From Novipirellula caenicola (GTDB taxonomy: Bacteria; Planctomycetota; Planctomycetia; Pirellulales; Pirellulaceae), in contig NZ_BAABRO010000005.1 of assembly GCF_039545035.1 (NCBI RefSeq), forward strand, positions 434,001 through 498,000: a stretch of DNA of 64,000 nucleotides, in the 5' to 3' direction. The notes under the pieces were generated by a model, which made no database searches, was not told the DNA's origin, and saw only the letters and a list, made by a program, of their open reading frames with translations. Positions 15,902 to 24,982 of this stretch are shown here, piece after piece. Both the position numbers and the translations under genes were made by a program. Each line of letters starts with the position of its first letter. Position 1 is the stretch's first letter.

Positions 15902-17958
15902 TTGTTTGGATCAAACTTATTCAAATTGGGTGACTCGGGGACCGCTTTGACACTCTTAACTTCGATTTCGTTTGCGGCCGCAGTCGATGTCGGCGGCGAC
16001 GATGCAAACCCCGCATGTTCTAATGTTCTGGCTTTTTCCCGGATCCGATTTTGCTCGCGTTCTTTCCTGGCCAAACGCTCTTTTTCTAGCGCTGACGGAT
16101 CGACGAGCCGATAGTTCAACGTAATCGGGATCCTTGCGGTGATGTTGTCCTGATTCACCGTGATCGTCACGCGGTAATGCATGTTCAACATCCGGCCTGC
16201 CGTTGGATCAAACGTGCCTTTCCCGTGCCCTGTGATGCTCAGCGGTGGCTGATCTTTCGATTCGCCCTCGACCTTGAGTGAATAGGATTTCTCGAGCTCG
16301 ATCCCATCCGCGGAAGGTTTGCCGAGCGTGACGGTTGTCGATTCGGTACCCAACATCCATTTGGACGTCTTCTCGGGCGGAGATGGCTGGCGATTCCAAG
16401 GTAGACGCCGCTGCGATGAAAAGCTTTCGAAACCATAGCGGTCCAGCGTAGATCCCGAAGCGTGACTTTGCTGCGGAGGAATCAAGATCCTGTGCCGAGA
16501 GACCGTGCGTCCAGGCGCTGCATCGGGTAATACTTCGATCCCAATCTGGCTGCTCCCGCCCAACATCGCCGGCATCATGCCTTGCGAGTCGTCGCTAAAA
16601 AGTTCACCCGATGCATTGACTCGGAACTTTCCGGAGAATTGTTCATCACGCGGCAATCCCGTCGAAAAATTTCCCGCATTTGGCGGACGCGATTCGTACA
16701 CGTAACCCGAATACTCCATCGCACGTGGCGGCTCGATCCCGACGCCACCCGAGCCAACGGTGACTTTTAAAAGCACTGCTGCGGGACTGACCCGATCGAT
16801 CACATCGGCGGCAGACATCGCAGCGGATTGATCCTCGACCACGATCGGAATGCCTAACTGCTTGGCAAGCTGGATCACCTTGCTCGATGGGATTGCGAAA
16901 CCGACTTCAGAAATGCCGGCCCCCGCCAACAGCGAATTGGTGACGCCGACGATGCGACCTGTGTCATCCACGAGCGGTCCACCGCTGTTTCCTGGGTTTA
17001 CCGTGGCATCGATCTGAAACCCGTCCACTCCATCGGGTCCGCCCCTTCCGGACACCTCTCCCCTGGTGACTTTGATCGACTCGCCCAAGACGTCGGACAA
17101 CGGATAGCCAATCGCGCGGACCTCTTGGCCTAAACGGACTTGATCCGAATCGGCAAACGTCAAAAAGGGAAGCCCGGTTTGCTCGAGTCGAAGCACCGCC
17201 AAATCATTTTCGAAATCAAACTTGATCACGTTGGCGTTGAATTTTGTATCTTCCATCACCGCTTCGATGCGAGTTGCACCTTTGACGACGTGGGCGCAGG
17301 TCACGACGATGCCTTGCGGATGAATCAGAAATCCGCTGCCAGTCCCTTGGTTGGTCTGAGCGTCGGCGCTGAATTCTGTGGAAGACTTGTCCGTTGTCTG
17401 GATCGTATTGCGACCTCGATACTTGATTTTCCGCGATCCCAGTTCAGCTTCGATGTCAAAGTCGTAAACTAACGACTCGATGGATTCCCAAGCGTACTTG
17501 ATCGGCGATTTGGTCGATCCGAGTGTTTTAGGAACCTCAGGTCCCAGCGGTGGAAGATCCGCAATCAACCGGACCGGCGCCACAGCGGAGCTAGAACCGT
17601 CGTCATCAAGCTCGTTTTTGCGATCACTTTCAACATCCATTTCCTGCTGCGGATTGGCTGTCGATTCGGCTGCCTGTTCGGCGGCCATCGGGATGACCGT
17701 CACGTTTGTCTCGGTCGCGGCATCGTGATGGTTCTGCGGCTCCGAGACGATCGAATGTTCTGGATGCGGAAGATCCGCTGATGGCGGTGGATTCTCGGCG
17801 ACAACAAACACGCTGTGATAAAGTTTCCAAGCCGCGAAGGAGGCCACGCTGGCGACGAGCACCAACACCAGCAGGAAACCAGCAACGACAAGAATCAAAA
17901 CCCCCGTTTGCTCTTTGCGATGGGTGTCCTTCGTCATGCTTGGTGTCTCGGTTTTCAT
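15898..17958 (-). CDS. Membrane-anchored HtrA-like trypsin-fold serine protease
   Basis: About 686 residues from ATG 17958. One transmembrane helix near residues 15-45 (GVLILVVAGFLLVLVLVAS) is followed by an acidic, low-complexity linker. The S1C/HtrA-type protease domain has the full triad: His223 in TCAHVV, Asp252 in ENDLAVLRL and Ser325 in NPGNSGGPLVDD. The approximately 300-residue C-terminal part has no PDZ motif I can recognise and is beta-rich (TVTLGKPSADGIELEKSYSL), so it is a family of its own. The frame is open up to 18120, but the membrane anchor starts right after 17958. WD40 follows with a 4-bp overlap. Likely role: envelope protein quality control or regulated proteolysis. Confidence 0.85.
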   Translation of the reverse strand: MKTETPSMTKDTHRKEQTGVLILVVAGFLLVLVLVASVASFAAWKLYHSVFVVAENPPPSADLPHPEHSIVSEPQNHHDAATETNVTVIPMAAEQAAESTANPQQEMDVESDRKNELDDDGSSSAVAPVRLIADLPPLGPEVPKTLGSTKSPIKYAWESIESLVYDFDIEAELGSRKIKYRGRNTIQTTDKSSTEFSADAQTNQGTGSGFLIHPQGIVVTCAHVVKGATRIEAVMEDTKFNANVIKFDFENDLAVLRLEQTGLPFLTFADSDQVRLGQEVRAIGYPLSDVLGESIKVTRGEVSGRGGPDGVDGFQIDATVNPGNSGGPLVDDTGRIVGVTNSLLAGAGISEVGFAIPSSKVIQLAKQLGIPIVVEDQSAAMSAADVIDRVSPAAVLLKVTVGSGGVGIEPPRAMEYSGYVYESRPPNAGNFSTGLPRDEQFSGKFRVNASGELFSDDSQGMMPAMLGGSSQIGIEVLPDAAPGRTVSRHRILIPPQQSHASGSTLDRYGFESFSSQRRLPWNRQPSPPEKTSKWMLGTESTTVTLGKPSADGIELEKSYSLKVEGESKDQPPLSITGHGKGTFDPTAGRMLNMHYRVTITVNQDNITARIPITLNYRLVDPSALEKERLARKEREQNRIREKARTLEHAGFASSPPTSTAAANEIEVKSVKAVPESPNLNKFDPNK

Positions 17959-18181
17959 GTTTCGGATTGAATTGCAATCTGCAATGGCCCGTCTGCAAGA
18001 ATAGCAGGTATTCCGCGTCTCATCGCGTTTCCCGGTGCAAAATCTTTGACCCATCGACGATGCTCCTGCGATAGAATGGCCCGTGGAAACGAAAGTGATT
18101 CGGGGGTGTTTCATCGGCACACTTCACCCCATTTCCAATTCTCTGGCTTTCTATCATTCCTGTGCGGACCGGAATTTTTTG

Positions 18182-19924
18182 ATGACAATCCTTTGCAAAT
18201 TGCGTTTCAGTGACGCTCGATCGCTGTATTGGTGCTTGCTGCTGGGCATGCTGGTCGGTGGCGTGACCGAGGCTTGGGGCCAGACCCAAGAGTCGGCCAC
18301 CGCGGCGGATACCGAATCGACCGCTGGCGCGATACCCGATTCCGAAACGCCCTCACAGAAGCTGGATCAACTGCTCGCTGGCGTCGATGCATCAAAGCTT
18401 CCTGCACTGTCGTTGCTTGTCGCCCGTGACGGCCGGGTGCTCTATCGCCGCACCATCGGGTTGGCGAACCTCGAAGATTCGATAGCGGCCACTGCAAAGA
18501 CAAAATTTCGAATTGGCTCGATCACCAAACAATTCACCGCCGCAGCGATTCTGCGTTTGGTGGCTGAAAACAAAATGGCGCTCGATGATACGCTCGATCA
18601 ATTCTTGCCGTCGTTCCCACGCGGTGATGAAATCACGATTCACCACCTGCTCACTCACACCTCGGGCATCCCTAGCTTTACGGAAACACAGGAATTTTGG
18701 CAGCGAGTCACGAGCCCGGCGACCGAAGCGGAGGTAATCGCTTCGTTCCAAGAGCTGCCGTTGTCTTTTGAACCAGGAAAAAAATATCACTACAACAATT
18801 CCGCCTATTTCCTGCTGGGGCACATCGTCGCTCAGGTATCCGGCAAATCGTTTGGTGACTATTTGCAGGAAGTCTTCTTCCGGCCTTTGGGGATGAACGA
18901 CACCGGCATTCACTCGCCTGATTTGAATCTCGACCTTGAGGCCCATGGCTACTCGCTCGAAGACGACACATTTAAACCGGCACTGAATTGGCACATGTCG
19001 CAAGTTGGCGGTGCGGGCGCGATGTATTCGACCGTCGACGATTTGATGCTGTGGAATGAAGCATTGTTCGGTGGGCGAGTGCTAACGCCTGAGTTGCAAG
19101 AAAAGGCATTCACGCCCTACCAGAATGATTATGGATACGGTTGGTTGATCGGCAAACATCGAGGGCTGCAGACCATCGGGCACAACGGAGGTCTTAATGG
19201 ATTTGTCAGCAGTTTGATCCGCTACCCGGATCAAAATCTGACCATCGTTACGCTGCACAACGCGTCTCCGTCAATTCCCGAAATGAATCCGGCAGCGGTC
19301 ACCAGCAAGATCGCCGAAATGTTTTTGGATGCCGAAATGGAGCCGCCTGTGGTGCATCAGGTCGACACCAAGGTCACCCCCGAGATCCTTTCGCGTTATG
19401 TGGGCCGCTACGACTATGGAGCCGCGATTTTGGTGGTGACGCTCGAAGAGGGGCGGCTGTTTGCCCAATTGACGGGTCAAGGCAAAGCGGAAATATTCCC
19501 GAGCAGTGAAACCGAATTCTTCTGGAAAATCGTCGATGCGTCGCTGGCATTTCAAGTCGACGCCGAAGGACGTTGCACCGGCGGTAAACACACTCAGAAC
19601 GGTCACACCATGAATGTCGATCGGTTGCCCGATCACGTGGTGGTCAAACTTTCCACCGAGACGCTTGATCGCTACGTCGGACTGTACGATTATGGACCCG
19701 CGACGATGACGATCCGCCGCGAAGGCGACCGTTTATTGGCGAAACTCGGCAGCCAACCTGAATTTCCGATTCTGCCTGAAAACGAAACCACGTTTCATTG
19801 GCAAGTCGTCCAGGCCAGCATCGAGTTTAAAGTCGACGATGATGGATCCGTTAGCGGGGCGACGCATACGCAAGGGGGCCAACAATTGGAAGTGTCGAGA
19901 ATCCGCACGCCGCAACCCGAATAG
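18182..19924 (+). CDS. S12/class C beta-lactamase-fold serine hydrolase with two DUF3471-like repeats
   Basis: About 580 residues with an N-terminal signal peptide (SLYWCLLLGMLVGGVTEAWG). The catalytic domain has S-x-x-K as Ser113-Ile-Thr-Lys116, the Tyr motif in KYHYNNSAYFLLG, and the third motif HNG in TIGHNGGLNGF. The C-terminus carries two tandem DUF3471-like beta modules, each starting E-x-L-x-R-Y-V-G-x-Y-D-Y-G (about residues 398-480 and 490-575). ATG 18182 is preferred over GTG 18083 because the signal peptide begins there. Members act on D-alanyl peptides, esters or amides; the true substrate is unknown. It is divergent from the HtrA gene across about 220 bp. Confidence 0.88.
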   Translation: MTILCKLRFSDARSLYWCLLLGMLVGGVTEAWGQTQESATAADTESTAGAIPDSETPSQKLDQLLAGVDASKLPALSLLVARDGRVLYRRTIGLANLEDSIAATAKTKFRIGSITKQFTAAAILRLVAENKMALDDTLDQFLPSFPRGDEITIHHLLTHTSGIPSFTETQEFWQRVTSPATEAEVIASFQELPLSFEPGKKYHYNNSAYFLLGHIVAQVSGKSFGDYLQEVFFRPLGMNDTGIHSPDLNLDLEAHGYSLEDDTFKPALNWHMSQVGGAGAMYSTVDDLMLWNEALFGGRVLTPELQEKAFTPYQNDYGYGWLIGKHRGLQTIGHNGGLNGFVSSLIRYPDQNLTIVTLHNASPSIPEMNPAAVTSKIAEMFLDAEMEPPVVHQVDTKVTPEILSRYVGRYDYGAAILVVTLEEGRLFAQLTGQGKAEIFPSSETEFFWKIVDASLAFQVDAEGRCTGGKHTQNGHTMNVDRLPDHVVVKLSTETLDRYVGLYDYGPATMTIRREGDRLLAKLGSQPEFPILPENETTFHWQVVQASIEFKVDDDGSVSGATHTQGGQQLEVSRIRTPQPE

Positions 19925-20070
19925 CTTCGTTTGACCTGGGATCCGCTACCGACGTTGCCCTCCTTGAAAGTCAGCTATATTGTGCAGAGGTCGGGAATGC
20001 CTCTCGCCAATGAATTCAGGCAGGGAGAATGCCATATTGACCATCCCACAAAGCCACCCCAACGTACACC

Positions 20071-21075
20071 ATGAACTTGCAAACCTTGATTCGACCGCTT
20101 TCGCATTTTCCGTCACGGCGATTTTGCATCGCGTTGATCGTGACCATGCTGCTCGGATCGGCCGCGCTGGTCAACGCCAGCCGGGCCGATGAATGGGGCT
20201 CGAGCCGAATTTGGTTGGTCAGTACACGGGCGGCTTCGAGCTGTTCGCCGTCGCTGAGTCAAACCGACCGAATCAAATTCTGGTCGAGTGACGTGGGCGT
20301 CGGTTGGCAATCGTCGACCTCGGCGAACTTTTTTGAGTGCGTCAATGGCGATCCGCTGCCACTGTGTATCTATGTGCACGAGAATCGAGTCAGTGCCGAA
20401 GAGGCTTGGGGGCGAGCCAAGGCGATCTATTGTCAACTGCAGCAATCCGCGCCATCGGCAAACGGTCATTTCCGTCTTGTGATGATTTCGTGGCCAAGCG
20501 ATCGAATCGGAGTGCGACCGCGACCCGATGCTCAGATCAAAGCCCAGCGAAGCGAAATGCACGGTTACTATTTGGCGTGGTTATTGGACCAGATTGATCC
20601 ACGAGTTCCCGTCAGTTTGTTTGGCAGCAGTTATGGTCCTCGCTTGATTACCGCGGCACTGCATTTTCGTGCCGGTGGCACGATTGCAGGTTACCAATTG
20701 CCACCGAGCGGAACGTACATCGGACCCACAGTGCGAGTGGCTTTGTTTGCGTCGGCATTGGATTCGGATTGGTTGTTGCCACATCGACATCATGGCCGAG
20801 CGTTGACGCAGGTCGAACACATGTTGATCGCGTACAATCCATCGGATTCGGTACTGCACTGGTATCCACGGCTGAATGGTCGCGGGGGGCCACCGGCACT
20901 TGGCGCGGTTGGCATGGCTACGTCTTGTTTGGGAGCCGAACGCGACAAGGTGCAATTGATGAACGTCAGCCGCAGCGTTGGCAAAACGCACAGTTGGCAG
21001 GCTTACGAGGGCAGCCCGCAGATGATGGCACGTGTCGCGCCCTACCTGCTTCGCCAATCCGATTACCTGCCATAG
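20071..21075 (+). CDS. Exported alpha/beta-hydrolase-like protein, first gene of a three-gene operon
   Basis: A 334-residue protein with an N-terminal signal or anchor (FCIALIVTMLLGSAALVNASRA). The middle has a strand LVMISWPSD and a nucleophile elbow GSSYG (Ser187 in SLFGSSYGPRL), and near the C-terminus a candidate catalytic His in GKTHSWQAY. This is the arrangement of DUF900-type alpha/beta hydrolases. Tight spacing to the membrane-protein gene (15 bp) and then the cytochrome gene (10 bp) argues for one transcript. The substrate is unknown. Confidence 0.65.
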   Translation: MNLQTLIRPLSHFPSRRFCIALIVTMLLGSAALVNASRADEWGSSRIWLVSTRAASSCSPSLSQTDRIKFWSSDVGVGWQSSTSANFFECVNGDPLPLCIYVHENRVSAEEAWGRAKAIYCQLQQSAPSANGHFRLVMISWPSDRIGVRPRPDAQIKAQRSEMHGYYLAWLLDQIDPRVPVSLFGSSYGPRLITAALHFRAGGTIAGYQLPPSGTYIGPTVRVALFASALDSDWLLPHRHHGRALTQVEHMLIAYNPSDSVLHWYPRLNGRGGPPALGAVGMATSCLGAERDKVQLMNVSRSVGKTHSWQAYEGSPQMMARVAPYLLRQSDYLP

Positions 21076-21090
21076 CGCCGCTAGGTCCTG

Positions 21091-23424
21091 ATGCGTTCCA
21101 AAGTTGCCAAAGCCAAACCGATTCCCGCTCGCGATTCAGCCGCTGCGAAAACTTCGTCCCATGCTGAACGTGCAGCCGGGTTGGAATTTGGTTGGCAATG
21201 GTTGGCGTTAGCGTGTTTGGCCGCAGTGTTGGCGTTTCAGCCATTGGCTGCCGACGATTTGTGGTGGCAACTCGCGCGTGGACGACAAGTTGCCAGCGGC
21301 GAGATCGCGCCCAGTCGATCGCTGTTGACGCAGGAAACGTTGGCCGAAGCGGATTGGCTGGGCGGATTGCCGGCCTATGTCGTCTATCAATTCGCTGGCG
21401 GCCACGGGTTGATGTTGTTTCGGGTGCTGATGGTCGCCGGTGGTTTGGCATGGCTGGTTTCGTTGCGGCGATCGGGCGGTGTCGTTCATCCGCTGGTCTG
21501 GATCGTCACGGCCGCGGTGTTGGTCACGCCGGCGGGACGCTTTGATTTGATGCCTGCGATGTTTGACGTCGTTGCACTGGCCGTGTTGGTCGCGTTGATG
21601 CATCGCAAAACGGACGAGGATAGCGAGGGGCAGGTTGCCGGAAACACTCGTCGCCGTTCTGCCGCATCGATGGTCACCGCAGCGGGATTGTTCGTCATCT
21701 GGAGCAACCTATCGCCCGCGATTCTGGCGGGTCTGATCGCGTGGGTCACGTTCAGTGTGGGCGCTTCCTTGGTGGCCGATCCACACCGCCGCAAAAACTG
21801 GATCCTGGCTGGCTTGATGTTGGCCGGCGGTTGCATCAATCCTCGCGGCGTGTTCGCTTGGTCCGATTCACTTTCGGCGATCGTACCGGCGTGGCGGAAC
21901 CATCCGGCATTGCTTGCCGATACGGCTTGGCAGCCGCTGATCGCCGCAGTGCAAAATCAGGAAGCGATCGTCTTTTTCTTGATCACCGCCATCTGGATCG
22001 CGAACCAAACCATCGCTCGAGCTCGTCTGCCACGCGGACTGTTTTGTTTTGCATGGATGCAGTGGTTGGCGTGGACCTCGCTACACAACGTTGCCCTCGC
22101 CACGACATGGATGGCATTTGACGTGCTGTGGTCTTGGCACCGTCGTGGTCGATGGACGATCCTTGACGTGGATCACGCGCGGCGAAAACGGATGGGTGCG
22201 TTGGCGGTGCCGATCGTTCTCGCGATGATGCTGTTATTCAGCGGGTGGCTTCCCACGTTGGGGTGGGGAATCGATGCGTTGCTGGATAGCCGGATGTTGC
22301 GAAGGGCACTCGCGTCAACGCATCCTTATGGAACGGCGTTTGCCGACGACACGCGAAGCGGCGGGATGTTGGCATGGGAGCTTCCCCAGATCAACGAACT
22401 TTCGGGCGCAGACGCCGCTGCGGGGCTTCGGTTACAGGATGTGGCGCCGCGAGCGGTGATCGCAGGCCGCTTTTCCACGCATCAACAAATCATCGATGAT
22501 CTGCGTCAGCAGCGGCTGATGAGCTATTGGCGTAGCGACGGATCGCGAGGCGGATATTGGGTGCCCCTTGAGCATCGTGAGACCACGTTGTTGGTCGTTT
22601 CAAATCGCGATACCGAGTTGATTCGCGGATTAGAACCGTCAATTTGGAAGCCCCTTTCGCTCGATTCACCCGCAATTCCTTATGCGGCCGCCGGCGACGA
22701 GCCATACGCACGTCAAATGATCGACACGCTTACCAGTCGCGAGATCGTCGAGTTTCAGAACTGGCAATATTCGTTTCCAAACTCGACCGGTTCACTTTTC
22801 GACCGTGATCGTTGGGGAATCATTCCGGTGATCGTCGATGTGGATCAAGCATACCGCCAAGCCGAAGTGTTTCGGGCGATGGGGCTGCGGTATGCGGCGC
22901 TACGGGTGCTGTTTGTCGCTCGCCAAGCCTTTCCCACGTCAACGCCACTGGCACATTCGATGACGCGTTGTCAAACGGAACTCGCCGAAGCAGAGATCGT
23001 TACGGCAGGGGTTCTTAGTTGGTTTCGCTACTTTGCCGCGATCGAAAATTTGGCGGACGAGCAGGACGTGTCACCGATGCAACTGAAATTCGCAGCCAAG
23101 AACCCTTCGCGACGTCCCCTCTGGGATGCACCGCCGGAAAACAGAATCGCTGCCGAACTTCGCAATCGGGTCGCTGGGTATTTGCAGCGAGGCCCGGCAG
23201 CGTTGATGGTGGCAACCGACTTTCAAACGGACGCGGGCATCGAGCACGCTCAACTGATGTATGCTGGACTTTGTGCCGCGATCGAGGCGGGACAGCACGA
23301 AACGGCGGATCGCTACCTGCAGTGGTTCGATGACAATCAGGTATCGGCGGAGGTCAAACGGTTGGTCGAAGTTCGCAATGGCGAATTACATCCGTCGCAG
23401 ACCACTTCGGATGAGGACTCCTGA
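21091..23424 (+). CDS. Large polytopic membrane protein of unknown function
   Basis: A 777-residue protein. Residues 30-430 contain about ten hydrophobic helices (FGWQWLALACLAAVLAFQPL, MLFRVLMVAGGLAWLV, MVTAAGLFVIWSNLSPAILA, AVPIVLAMMLLFSGWLPTLG); the C-terminal 350 residues are soluble and partly helical, TPR-like in texture. The first loop (ADDLWWQLARGRQVASGEI, ADWLGGLPAYVVYQ) resembles the acidic first loop of GT-C-type glycosyltransferases and their planctomycete relatives, but I see no sure catalytic signature. The start is the ATG 15 bp after the preceding stop. It sits between a hydrolase and a seven-heme cytochrome. Confidence 0.75.
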   Translation: MRSKVAKAKPIPARDSAAAKTSSHAERAAGLEFGWQWLALACLAAVLAFQPLAADDLWWQLARGRQVASGEIAPSRSLLTQETLAEADWLGGLPAYVVYQFAGGHGLMLFRVLMVAGGLAWLVSLRRSGGVVHPLVWIVTAAVLVTPAGRFDLMPAMFDVVALAVLVALMHRKTDEDSEGQVAGNTRRRSAASMVTAAGLFVIWSNLSPAILAGLIAWVTFSVGASLVADPHRRKNWILAGLMLAGGCINPRGVFAWSDSLSAIVPAWRNHPALLADTAWQPLIAAVQNQEAIVFFLITAIWIANQTIARARLPRGLFCFAWMQWLAWTSLHNVALATTWMAFDVLWSWHRRGRWTILDVDHARRKRMGALAVPIVLAMMLLFSGWLPTLGWGIDALLDSRMLRRALASTHPYGTAFADDTRSGGMLAWELPQINELSGADAAAGLRLQDVAPRAVIAGRFSTHQQIIDDLRQQRLMSYWRSDGSRGGYWVPLEHRETTLLVVSNRDTELIRGLEPSIWKPLSLDSPAIPYAAAGDEPYARQMIDTLTSREIVEFQNWQYSFPNSTGSLFDRDRWGIIPVIVDVDQAYRQAEVFRAMGLRYAALRVLFVARQAFPTSTPLAHSMTRCQTELAEAEIVTAGVLSWFRYFAAIENLADEQDVSPMQLKFAAKNPSRRPLWDAPPENRIAAELRNRVAGYLQRGPAALMVATDFQTDAGIEHAQLMYAGLCAAIEAGQHETADRYLQWFDDNQVSAEVKRLVEVRNGELHPSQTTSDEDS

Positions 23425-23434
23425 GCGTTGAAAC

Positions 23435-24637
23435 ATGGCTAGGAAATTTCGCTTGAAACCGCTGAACATGACCGCCGCGATGGTAAGTGCGCTGGCCGTC
23501 GTCATCGTCGTGGTCTTGGTCGTGACGTTGTACGGATCGTCGCCGCGTCCGGTCAGCCGTTTGGAAGCGGGGATGCCGCGTGTGGCGTCACAGACTTGTG
23601 CGGAATGCCACAGTGGGATTGTCGCCGATTTTGCCACCGCTCCGCACTCCAGTACGCTGCGGCGGGGAAACGACCCGGCGATGTTGTCAGCGTTTGCCGG
23701 TCAGTCCGTCGAGATCGATGGTCGCCAATTCTCGTTTTCGGTGGAACAAGACGAGTTGTGGTTCAAAAGCAACGACCTGGATTACCAACGCCGCGTGGAT
23801 TGGGTATTCGGATCGGGGCGCCACGCCTTGACGCCTGTGTCGCTCGATTTCAAAGGGCTGACCCAGCTGTACGTATCATCCTTTGCCGATGGTCAATTGC
23901 GTACCACGCCCGGTGCATCGGCCGTCAATTCCACTCCACTGCGGTTGGGAAATTATCAAGCGGCGGCCGATACGCGGCGTTGTTTCGGATGCCACGTCAG
24001 CCGGTTGCCGGCTGAGAGCGACTTTGTCGGACTGCAACATTGTGAGTTGGGGATGGACTCCGATTCAGCATCCGGCACAGCGAAAGGATCGGCTAGCGTC
24101 ACGCTGCCCGACGAGGACTGTATGATTGCGAATTTGGATTGCAGCCGCTGTCATTTCGGAGCAGCCGAGCATGCCCGGTCCGGTGGGAGTCTTCCCTTGC
24201 TGCAAGGATGGAGCAAACTAACGCCGCTTGAATCCATCAACCGCTGCGGGGAGTGTCACCGGCGAGCAGATGAGATGAAGTCGTATGAGATTTCGGTCGA
24301 TCAAACCCATTTGATTCGATTTGCTCCGGTCGGGTTGGCGATGAGTCGTTGTTTCCAAGTCGCCAACGCGGCGGAGAATGTCGGGCGTTATCCGAGGCTG
24401 GACTGCATCACCTGTCACGATCCGCATTTGCCATCGCGGACCGAGCCTGAATTTTTTGAGGCCATTTGTCGAGATTGCCACACGTCGACGCAGCAGGATT
24501 CAGGCTCGCCATCCCACCCGATCACGGAGGCCGTGACGTGTTCGCAGCAACCGGCCGATTCCGCCTGTCTGTCCTGCCATATGCCCATGACCGATTTCGC
24601 TCCGGGGCTTCGTTTTACCGATCATTGGATTCGGTGA
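23435..24637 (+). CDS. Membrane-anchored seven-heme cytochrome c
   Basis: A 400-residue protein with an N-terminal transmembrane helix (ALAVVIVVVLVVTLYG), so the rest is periplasmic. Seven CxxCH heme sites can be read: CAECH (residues 55-59), CFGCH, CSRCH, CGECH, CITCH, CRDCH and CLSCH. CITCHDPH and CLSCHMPM are typical of the NapC/NrfA/octaheme-like multiheme superfamily. No tyrosine-lysine NrfA-type active site is evident, so an electron-transfer role is more likely than nitrite reduction. It follows the membrane protein by 10 bp. The electron donor is unknown. Confidence 0.88.
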   Translation: MARKFRLKPLNMTAAMVSALAVVIVVVLVVTLYGSSPRPVSRLEAGMPRVASQTCAECHSGIVADFATAPHSSTLRRGNDPAMLSAFAGQSVEIDGRQFSFSVEQDELWFKSNDLDYQRRVDWVFGSGRHALTPVSLDFKGLTQLYVSSFADGQLRTTPGASAVNSTPLRLGNYQAAADTRRCFGCHVSRLPAESDFVGLQHCELGMDSDSASGTAKGSASVTLPDEDCMIANLDCSRCHFGAAEHARSGGSLPLLQGWSKLTPLESINRCGECHRRADEMKSYEISVDQTHLIRFAPVGLAMSRCFQVANAAENVGRYPRLDCITCHDPHLPSRTEPEFFEAICRDCHTSTQQDSGSPSHPITEAVTCSQQPADSACLSCHMPMTDFAPGLRFTDHWIR

Positions 24638-24979
24638 GGGAAATTCCGTGCGGACTCGCACAAGAGGGGGTCGTGCACCCCTTGAAGTGAGTTTTTTTAC
24701 AGTCGGCGTAAACAACACAAAGGGCCGGAACAGGTGTGTTGTTTCTATAGAGTTAATCGCGTTTTCTATAGAGCAACGCGGTTTGTGGCGGAACAAAAAG
24801 ATGGAAAAAAGCAAGAGTCCCCCCCCGGAATTTGTTGCATCGGAGTGCTGGATTGGGTAGAACCGGATGACACAGAGTCAATTTAGGGGGCGAGAACCAC
24901 TCTTATCCTACGTTTTGTGCTCTTTTCCGGCTCTGTCCATCTTTTCGTTTTTGTTTTCCGTTTCTGAGGGGACTTTGCA
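24638..24979. other. Intergenic control region of the second DUF1559 gene
   Basis: No gene. It holds the CTATAG direct repeats (24742-24773), a C-rich run, and a GAGGGG Shine-Dalgarno at 24966-24971. Confidence 0.6.
24742..24773. promoter_or_regulatory. Two 11-bp direct repeats spaced exactly two helical turns
   Basis: TTTCTATAGAG occurs at 24742-24752 and 24763-24773, start-to-start 21 bp, so both face the same side of the helix. The CTATAG core matches the centre of the palindrome at 8325-8340 before the other DUF1559 gene, and both precede members of the same family. Confidence 0.4.
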
Positions 24980-24982
24980 GTG

